Positions 57,897-64,000 of a DNA stretch of 64,000 nt are shown here, piece after piece. Position numbers and translations under genes: made by a program. The notes under the pieces were generated by a model. The model was not told the DNA's origin. It did no database searches and saw nothing but the letters and a program-made list of their open reading frames with translations. The DNA is from Marinobacterium rhizophilum DSM 18822 (GTDB taxonomy: Bacteria > Pseudomonadota > Gammaproteobacteria > Pseudomonadales > Balneatricaceae), in the NCBI RefSeq assembly GCF_000378045.1, contig NZ_KB899097.1, forward strand, positions 62,001 to 126,000. Reading direction: 5' to 3'. Numbering within the stretch: the stretch's first letter is position 1; each line of letters starts with the position of its first letter.

Positions 57897-58790
57897 ATCC
57901 TGCAATGCTTGCTCGATGGTGACGCGGATGCTTTCGACCAGACCCCGGAACTTGCAGTCCCGGCGGTGCCAGAGGCAGATATCACGCCGGCCGAAGTCGG
58001 TGTCGACGGGTAACCGTCGAATCCCGTAATCCCGCTGAGCCAAGGCGGTCAGCCGCACCGGCATCAGGCTGAGGTAGCGTCCCGTCATCATCGAATTCAA
58101 GCAGATCATTACATCGCCGCTGAGCGCGATCGCGGTGTTGAAGCGCTGAACGCCGGCGCGCTGCAGCAGCTCGACCGACGACTCGCCGAAAAAGGCGTAG
58201 GTCGCCAAGTTGATCCAGTCATAACCGTCGAGGTCGGAAACTTCCACCCTGTCGGCACCCGCCAGCGGATGTGACGCCGAGGCGAACACCGCCAGCTCGT
58301 CCTCGAACAGGTGCACGCGCTCGAGCTCGGGCCGCGCCGTCGGCACCTCCGGACCTATGACCAGATCCAGCTGGCCGCGATTGAGCTGATCGAGCGAACG
58401 CGACGGCGTTTCGACCTGAACCACCACCGACAGCTGCTGCATCTGTGACTGGAGACTCTCGGTCACCCGGTGCATGAGCAGCGATGCCACCATAGGACCG
58501 ACGCTGATGCGCAGCTCCGACTGCATGCCTAGACGGTGGCGCACGGCTATCTGCTGCGCGGCCCAGAGCGCATCGCCGATCACCCGCCCCTCACGCGCCA
58601 GTGCCTCGCCCAGTTCGGTCTGGCGCACGCCGTGACGACTGCGGCTGAACAGGCTGGCGCCGGCCTGCATTTCCAGCGTCTGCATGTTCTTCGTGAGCGT
58701 CGGCTGCGAGACGTTGAGCTGCTGCGCCGCCAGGTTGATCGAGCCACAGTCCAGAATCGTTGCCAGTTGAATCAAATGCTTGGGTTCCAT
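57891..58790 (-). CDS. LysR-family regulator of the second TRAP/sulfatase unit
   Basis: The 299-residue protein has a LysR helix-turn-helix (DCGSINLAAQQLNVSQPTLT) and an effector domain; its N-terminal layout resembles the LysR protein at 49620. It converges on vanB and is divergent from the second TAXI gene with a 128-bp promoter region that also holds a VanR-type palindrome. Control by both a LysR activator and a VanR repressor is therefore possible. Confidence 0.85.
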   Translation of the reverse strand: MEPKHLIQLATILDCGSINLAAQQLNVSQPTLTKNMQTLEMQAGASLFSRSRHGVRQTELGEALAREGRVIGDALWAAQQIAVRHRLGMQSELRISVGPMVASLLMHRVTESLQSQMQQLSVVVQVETPSRSLDQLNRGQLDLVIGPEVPTARPELERVHLFEDELAVFASASHPLAGADRVEVSDLDGYDWINLATYAFFGESSVELLQRAGVQRFNTAIALSGDVMICLNSMMTGRYLSLMPVRLTALAQRDYGIRRLPVDTDFGRRDICLWHRRDCKFRGLVESIRVTIEQALQDA

Positions 58791-58854
58791 CGCTACGCGC
58801 CTGCTCTTGTATTCATTTTTTTATGTTTAAAACCTTAAAAAGTCATTATACGAA

Positions 58855-58863
58855 TTGGATCCA
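58855..58863. promoter_or_regulatory. VanR-type site in the second TAXI promoter
   Basis: TTGGATCCA, preceded by AA and followed by G, keeps 9 of 10 bases of the palindrome at vanA. It lies 56 bp upstream of the TAXI start and links the second transport unit to the van regulon. Confidence 0.6.
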
Positions 58864-58918
58864 GTACTGCACACTGGCAATCACGACATCACACCATATA
58901 AACAATTAAGAGGTCGTC

Positions 58919-59923
58919 ATGAAAAAAATAATCGCCGTTATCGGCACACTCTGCACACTTCACCTGACTCCCGCCAGCGCCGAAACCCTGCGTCTGGATG
59001 CCGGCGGCGCCTCCTCGGTCACCGGGATACTGCCGCAGGCAATCGCCCAGTACACCGCCAAGGCAGACATCAACCTCGAGGTCATCCTGGGCCAGACGCT
59101 GACCAAATCGATCATGAAGCTGGGCGCGGACCGGCTCGATGCATCCCTTGTGCCGCCGCCCGCGTTCAGCGCCATGCGCAACGGCACCGGTCCCTACGCC
59201 GAGCAGGCCGAAGCGGCCAGGAAGCTGGCCGGCGAGGTTCGTGCCCTCACGGGGCTCCCGGGCAGCACCTACCACGCCATCACCTGGGCCGATTCCGGCA
59301 TCGAGAACTGGGATGACGTGCGCGGAAAACGCGTCTTCGTCGGACCGCCGGCCGGCGCCGCCAACATGCAGATCATCGGCATGATCGAAGTGGCGTCGGG
59401 ACTTAAGCCCGAAACCGACTACGAGGCCATCCGCGCGCCCTGGAATATTGCCATCCAGGGATTCCAGGACGGCCAGTACGACGTGCTGGTCACCAGCGCG
59501 CCCATCGGGCAGCAGTCGATCAACGAACTGAGCCTGCAGCGCGAAATCCGTATTCTCGGTATTCCCGAAAGCGTTACCGGCACCGATCAGTGGCGCGAAT
59601 ACAAAGACAAGGCCTACATGACCAGCTCGGTGATTCCGGCCAACACCTACGCCGGCCAGGTCAACGGCGACCAGAACATCCTGACCGGGTCGAATATCAT
59701 GTACCTGGCGGTCAACCGCAACATGGCGGACGACGTCGCCTACCGCTTCACCAAGGCGTACTGGCAGAACATCGATGCGATCAAGGCATCCAACGCGCTG
59801 CTCAGCGACACCAACACCGCAGACCCCTTCGCCGGCGTCAATGCACCGCTACACCCCGGCGCGGTCAAGTACTACCGCGAAGTCGGGATCGAGATCCCGC
59901 AGCAGCTGCTGACCGACCAGTAA
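58919..59923 (+). CDS. TAXI-family TRAP solute-binding protein (unit 2)
   Basis: The 334-residue exported protein has a signal peptide (about residues 1-21, ending in TPASA) and the TAXI fold. The segment TKSIMKLGADRLDASLVPPP parallels the first copy, as do GKRVFVGPPAGAANMQ and APWNIAIQGFQDGQYDVLVT. Ligand-contacting stretches differ, so the two proteins may bind different isomers. GAGG precedes the ATG. It is followed by its own permease and sulfatase genes. Confidence 0.92.
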   Translation: MKKIIAVIGTLCTLHLTPASAETLRLDAGGASSVTGILPQAIAQYTAKADINLEVILGQTLTKSIMKLGADRLDASLVPPPAFSAMRNGTGPYAEQAEAARKLAGEVRALTGLPGSTYHAITWADSGIENWDDVRGKRVFVGPPAGAANMQIIGMIEVASGLKPETDYEAIRAPWNIAIQGFQDGQYDVLVTSAPIGQQSINELSLQREIRILGIPESVTGTDQWREYKDKAYMTSSVIPANTYAGQVNGDQNILTGSNIMYLAVNRNMADDVAYRFTKAYWQNIDAIKASNALLSDTNTADPFAGVNAPLHPGAVKYYREVGIEIPQQLLTDQ

Positions 59924-59965
59924 CCCGGTCGGCACTTAAGCTCGACGACCTGTCAAGGCGTCTGT

Positions 59966-59990
59966 AGCCGGGGCCCGACGGGCCCCGGCT
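59966..59990 (+). other. 11-bp hairpin between TAXI protein and permease genes (unit 2)
   Basis: A perfect 11-bp stem AGCCGGGGCCC/GGGCCCCGGCT (59966-59976 with 59980-59990) with a 3-base loop sits at the same place as in unit 1, with a different sequence. The shape is preserved but not the bases, which supports a function in setting binding-protein to permease ratio. Confidence 0.7.
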
Positions 59991-60016
59991 AATCCCACTC
60001 GCAACCGAGAATTCCC

Positions 60017-61945
60017 ATGTCCAATCGCATCAACAAACTGCAGTACCTGATCTGGGTGCTGGGGGGCCTGCTGGCCTTTTTGGGCCTGGCCAACGTCATG
60101 CCGGGTTATGCCTCCATACCCCGCATCGGCCCGTTCGAGCTCGAATGGTTCCGGCCACTGTTTTTCTTCCTCTGCGTCGCCATCGCGATCGTCTTCGGCT
60201 GGCAGCGCAACCTGACCACCGGAAGGCCGCTGCCGGCCTGGCGCATCCTGCTGGATCTGATCGCGCTGGTGCTGGTCGCCTACTGCTGCGTGCGCTACTA
60301 CCAGGTCGGTGTCCAGATGATCAAGTCCATCGTCTTCTTCGATGCCGCCGATGCCCTGGTCGCCGTCGCCGCCGTGGCTGTGGCCACCTTGCTGTGCTGG
60401 CGCCTCTGGGGCGCACCCATCGCCATCATCGGCCTGCTGGCGTTCGCCTACCTCAGCACCGGCGACTACTGGCCCGGCATACTCAGGACGTCCGGCGGCA
60501 ACTTGGTCGACGGCCTTGCCGAGAACCTCTGGTTCGGCGCCGACAACGGCCTGATGGGCAGTATTTTCGGTATCATTCTCAGCACCGTCCTGCCATTCAT
60601 CATTCTCGGTGCGGTGCTCGACGGCTGCGGTGCTGGCGACTCGATGATCCGCATCTCCTTCGCGCTGATGCATCGCTTCCGGGGCGGCCCAGCCTATGCC
60701 GCCATTCTCGCGTCCGGCATGTTCGGCACCGTCTCCGGCAGTGCGGTCGCCAACGTCGTGGGTACCGGCGTCGTCACCATCCCGATGATCCGCAAGCGCG
60801 GCTTCTCCGGCAACTTCGCCGGCGCCCTCGAGGCCACCGCCTCGGCCGGCGGGCAGATTCTGCCACCGATCATGGGTGCTGCGGCGCTGGTGATGGCGGA
60901 CTATGTCGGCGTCAGCTACCTGACCATCATCATCGCGGTGCTGATTCCGGCGCTGGCCTACTACGCCAGTCTGTTCCTGGCGGTCTACTTCGAGGCACGT
61001 AAGCTTGGCGTCGAGGCCAACGACACGGAAACAGCGGAGCCGGTGACACGCCAGGACTGGATCAACCTGATGCTGATCGTTGCGCCGCTGGCCATCATCG
61101 TGACGCTGCTGATTCAGGGCGCCTCCCCCGCCGGCGCTTCCATCACCGCGATCTTCGCGCTGCTGCCGCTAAGCCTGATCAACCCGCAGATGCGTCGCCA
61201 GCCCCAGCGCCTGCTGAGTGCCCTGGCCGAAGGCGGCATCACGGTTGCGCGCCTGAGCATCGCCATCGCCATCGTCGGCATCATCGTCGCATCCATGTCG
61301 TCCACCGGCATCCCGACCAAGTTCGCCGTGCTGCTGTCGGGCGCCTCGGAATATTCACTGCTGGCAGCACTGGTGATCACCGCGATCGGTTGTATCGTGC
61401 TGGGCATGGGTATGCCGACGCTGCCGGCTTATATCGCCATCATCGTCGTAATGGGCCCCACGCTGCAGGCCTTCGGCCTGGAGATGATCACCGCGCATAT
61501 GTTCGTATTCTTCTTCGGTGTGGCTTCGGTCATTACGCCGCCGGTCGCCATTGCCGCCTTCGCCGCGGCGTCGATCTCCCAGGGCTCGCCAATGGCGACC
61601 GCGCTGGTCAGCACCCGCATCGCGGCGATGCTGTTCCTGATCCCGTTCGCGTTCGTTTACAACCCGCTGATACTCACGGTGCCAGAGGCCGGCGGCGTGT
61701 TCAGCCTCGGCGCCTATCTGTGGATGCTGGCGCAGCTGGCTCTGGCGCTGTATCTGGCAGGCAGCGCCCTGGCACGCTTCGATCAACAGCCGCTGTCTCC
61801 ACTGTCGAGCCTGATCCGATTCGCCCTGGCGATAGTGCTGCTAGCGCCTTTCCAGTTGCCGAGCCTGGTCGCTGCCGCAGTGGGAACCGGCATGCTGATC
61901 CTGCACCGCATCAATCAAGTCAAACCTCAAGAGGCGCTTAGCTGA
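60017..61945 (+). CDS. TRAP transporter fused permease (unit 2)
   Basis: The 642-residue polytopic fused permease is closely similar to the one at 51742, with the same landmarks: FGTVSGSAVANVVGTGVVTI, EATASAGGQILPPIMGAAAL and VLGMGMPTLPAYIAIIVVMG. It imports the ligand of the second TAXI protein with sodium. Its TGA overlaps the ATG of the sulfatase gene by one base, so transporter and hydrolase are translationally coupled. Confidence 0.93.
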   Translation: MSNRINKLQYLIWVLGGLLAFLGLANVMPGYASIPRIGPFELEWFRPLFFFLCVAIAIVFGWQRNLTTGRPLPAWRILLDLIALVLVAYCCVRYYQVGVQMIKSIVFFDAADALVAVAAVAVATLLCWRLWGAPIAIIGLLAFAYLSTGDYWPGILRTSGGNLVDGLAENLWFGADNGLMGSIFGIILSTVLPFIILGAVLDGCGAGDSMIRISFALMHRFRGGPAYAAILASGMFGTVSGSAVANVVGTGVVTIPMIRKRGFSGNFAGALEATASAGGQILPPIMGAAALVMADYVGVSYLTIIIAVLIPALAYYASLFLAVYFEARKLGVEANDTETAEPVTRQDWINLMLIVAPLAIIVTLLIQGASPAGASITAIFALLPLSLINPQMRRQPQRLLSALAEGGITVARLSIAIAIVGIIVASMSSTGIPTKFAVLLSGASEYSLLAALVITAIGCIVLGMGMPTLPAYIAIIVVMGPTLQAFGLEMITAHMFVFFFGVASVITPPVAIAAFAAASISQGSPMATALVSTRIAAMLFLIPFAFVYNPLILTVPEAGGVFSLGAYLWMLAQLALALYLAGSALARFDQQPLSPLSSLIRFALAIVLLAPFQLPSLVAAAVGTGMLILHRINQVKPQEALS

Positions 61946-63582
61946 TGTCCGCCAAGAACATCCTGTTTATCATGATCGACCAGTTGCGCTGGGACGCCCT
62001 GTCCTGCTACGGAAACCCTGTGGTCGAGACACCCAATATCGACCGGCTGGCGGCACGGGGTGTGCGTTTCACCAACGCCTACACCCAGGGCACCAGCTGC
62101 GGCAACGCGCGGGCCTCGATCTACACCGGACGCCACGTGCGCTCCCACGGCGCGACCTGGAACGACTGGCCCTTCCGGCTCGACGAGTGGACCCTGGCCG
62201 ATTACATGCAGGCAGAGGGGCGCCGGGTGGTGCTGCTGGGCAAGACCCACATGAAACCGGACCGCGAGGGCATGGATCGTCTGGGTATCGACCCGGAATC
62301 GGACCAGGGGCGCGCCCTGACCAACGCCGGCTTCGTCGAGGGCGAGCACGACGACGGCATCCATCCGGAGGGGCCGGCGGGTCCCTACTCGAGCCGTGAA
62401 CCGCGCTACAACGACTACCTGCGCGAGCAGGGCTTCACCGGCCGCAATCCCTGGCTCGAGTGGGCCAACGCCGCCGAAGGCGACGACGGCATCCCGCTGT
62501 CCGGCTTCTACATGGAGAACGCACACCGCCCGGCCCGGATACCCGCGGACTATTCGGAGAGCGCTTATCTGACCGGGCGCGCGATCGAGACCATCGAGGC
62601 CCTCGGCGATACGCCCTGGTGCCTGCACCTGTCCTACATCAAGCCGCACTGGCCCTACCTGGCGCCGGCACCCTACCACGACCTGTACCGCGGCTGCGAG
62701 CTGCCAGCACCGGTACGCTCGGAACGGGAGCTCGAGGACCCGCACCCGCTGGTGAAGGCTTTCATGCAGCTGGGCGTCGCCCGCACCTTCCAGGACGTCA
62801 ACAAGCGCAATCACGTGCTGCCGACGTACTACGGCCTGATCAAGGAGCTGGACGACCAGCTCGGCCGACTGTTCGCGTACCTCGAGCACAGCGGTCAGGC
62901 CGAACACACCCTGATCGCGCTGACCGCCGACCACGGCGACTACTTCGGCGATCACTGGCTCGGCGAGAAGGACCTGTTCCATCAGCCGTCGGTGAAGATT
63001 CCGCTGATCATCCATGACCCCGCCACCACCGCCGACAGCACCCGCGGCCAGACCTGTGATGCCCTGACCGGTGCCATCGACCTGCTGCCGACTTTCATCG
63101 AGTCGCTTGGCGGCACACCGCCGGAGCACCGCCTGGAAGGTCATTCGCTACGGCCCTGGCTGCACGGCGAAGCAGAAGCACCCGCGCGAGCGGTGATCTT
63201 TTCCGAAGGCGACTACGGACGCCTGCCGGTGGCGCAGCAACTCGGCGTCGACCCGCTGAAAGCCCGCACGACGATGGCATTCGACGGCCGCTACAAGCTG
63301 GTGCACTGCCTCGGCCTGCCGGACATGCTGTTCGACCTGCACAACGATCCGAACGAGTTCGTCGACCTGGGCCGGGATCCCGGATACGCGGCGATCCGCG
63401 CACAACTGCGCGGACAGATGCTCGACTGGAGCGCCGGTCTGCGCAACCGCTCCACCGTAAGCCGGGAGAAGGAGCGATCCCTGACCGGGCTGTCCCGTCG
63501 CAAGGGCATCCTCGTCGGCGTCTGGTCCGGCAGCGAGCTGACGGACGATGTGCGCCCGCCGGCGGAAGTCGGAGTGTTCTGA
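61945..63582 (+). CDS. leaderless sulfatase-family hydrolase with atypical CGNAR motif (unit 2)
   Basis: The 545-residue alkaline-phosphatase-superfamily enzyme starts with FIMIDQLRWDALSCYGNPVV and has late metal ligands in TADHGDYFGDHWLGEKDLFH. The nucleophile region reads TSCGNARASIYTGRHVRSHG; Cys52 is followed by G-N-A-R, so the usual Pro of CxPxR is Asn. It has no signal peptide and should act in the cytosol on the ester imported by unit 2. Arylsulfatase and phosphonate/phosphate monoester hydrolase are both possible by fold; the van context favours an aryl sulfate. Confidence 0.85.
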   Translation: MSAKNILFIMIDQLRWDALSCYGNPVVETPNIDRLAARGVRFTNAYTQGTSCGNARASIYTGRHVRSHGATWNDWPFRLDEWTLADYMQAEGRRVVLLGKTHMKPDREGMDRLGIDPESDQGRALTNAGFVEGEHDDGIHPEGPAGPYSSREPRYNDYLREQGFTGRNPWLEWANAAEGDDGIPLSGFYMENAHRPARIPADYSESAYLTGRAIETIEALGDTPWCLHLSYIKPHWPYLAPAPYHDLYRGCELPAPVRSERELEDPHPLVKAFMQLGVARTFQDVNKRNHVLPTYYGLIKELDDQLGRLFAYLEHSGQAEHTLIALTADHGDYFGDHWLGEKDLFHQPSVKIPLIIHDPATTADSTRGQTCDALTGAIDLLPTFIESLGGTPPEHRLEGHSLRPWLHGEAEAPARAVIFSEGDYGRLPVAQQLGVDPLKARTTMAFDGRYKLVHCLGLPDMLFDLHNDPNEFVDLGRDPGYAAIRAQLRGQMLDWSAGLRNRSTVSREKERSLTGLSRRKGILVGVWSGSELTDDVRPPAEVGVF

Positions 63583-63730
63583 CCATACCGCAGGGGATGA
63601 ACAACCGAATACCGCTGCCCGGAAAGATGCATGACCAATGCCCGTGCATCACTCCGTGGTCACACAAGGGGCAACCCAACCCAACAAAAATACCAACAAC
63701 AATACCAACAAGAAGCGGAGACTATGCTCG

Positions 63731-64000
63731 ATGACTTACATCAAACCGACCCGACAGAACAGCACCCAGTCCCTAAACCGACTGCAACCGCGCCTCCTGG
63801 CCTCGGTGATTGCAGCAACCCTGGCGACGGCGGCTGCCCAGGCCAGGGCCGAAACGGAACAGGGCTTCGCTCTCGAAGTCGGCCTTGGCGCACACGCCGG
63901 CCTCTCGTCGATCGACTACAAGGACAGCACAGCACCGAGCCCGAGCAAGGAGGAGATCAACAGCGGTCTGCCGTATTACTACACCGCAACCACCACGCTG
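63731..64000 (+). CDS. exported protein, possibly outer membrane, 3' end missing
   Basis: The frame runs to the right edge (90 codons seen). It starts at ATG 63731 with GGAG 11 bases upstream and encodes a long basic leader with a signal-peptide core (RLLASVIAATLATAAAQARA), cleaved near residue 41. The mature start ETEQGFALEVGLGAHAGLSS looks like the first strand of a beta-barrel or related envelope protein. An ATG at 63724 is in another frame without such features. Its place after the second sulfatase suggests an outer-membrane channel for the same substrate, but the protein family cannot be named from this part. Confidence 0.65.
   Translation, partial: MTYIKPTRQNSTQSLNRLQPRLLASVIAATLATAAAQARAETEQGFALEVGLGAHAGLSSIDYKDSTAPSPSKEEINSGLPYYYTATTTL

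Overview
The window reads as chromosome of a marine-type gammaproteobacterium in the Oceanospirillales/Pseudomonadales range (Marinobacterium- or Neptunomonas-like is my guess from gene content, not from a search). Pointers are a Pseudomonas-style fpr/finR pair, thrH, a GntR-controlled prpB-prpC-acnD-prpF-prpD operon, ppsA/ppsR head to head, rluC/rne head to head, two NhaC-family sodium antiporters and two TAXI-TRAP transporters. No rRNA, tRNA, CRISPR array, insertion sequence or phage module was recognised.

Positions 1-34 kb are mostly core genes. They comprise an SPFH protein (cut by the left edge), finR/fpr, a D-2-hydroxyglutarate dehydrogenase-like YdiJ with a divergent LysR gene, ppsA/ppsR, the methylcitrate operon, an alpha/beta hydrolase, pabB, a secreted subtilisin, thrH, cysB, a KfrA-like coiled-coil gene coupled to rluC, rne with a long untranslated leader, murB coupled to a low-molecular-weight phosphatase gene, and a RimK-like ligase. 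Three copies of a TGTCGACA palindrome lie in front of the prp regulator gene and the hydrolase gene and suggest one GntR regulon.

Positions 34-48 kb look like amino-acid catabolism. An NhaC antiporter precedes a putA without the DNA-binding domain, next to an Lrp-type regulator. Further on, an ornithine-cyclodeaminase-family gene lies upstream on the same strand of a second NhaC gene, which overlaps a DadA-like FAD oxidase gene by one base. Together these could convert a D-amino acid such as D-proline to L-proline and then glutamate. Between putA and the Lrp gene lies the decayed C-terminal end of a large NAD-glutamate dehydrogenase. Positions 48.3-49.6 kb hold only debris, with recognisable pieces of an AraC regulator and an MFS transporter.

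Positions 49.6-64 kb are the most interesting part. Two parallel units, each consisting of a divergent LysR gene followed by a TAXI solute-binding protein, a fused TRAP permease and a leaderless sulfatase-family hydrolase, flank vanAB (vanillate O-demethylase). The vanAB promoter carries palindromes of the VanR type (ATTGGATCCAAT), and the same motif recurs in the promoter of the second TRAP unit. The adjacent vanR is broken by an internal deletion. I infer an uptake, desulfation and O-demethylation pathway for sulfated methoxy-aromatic acids. The window ends inside a gene for an exported, possibly outer-membrane, protein.
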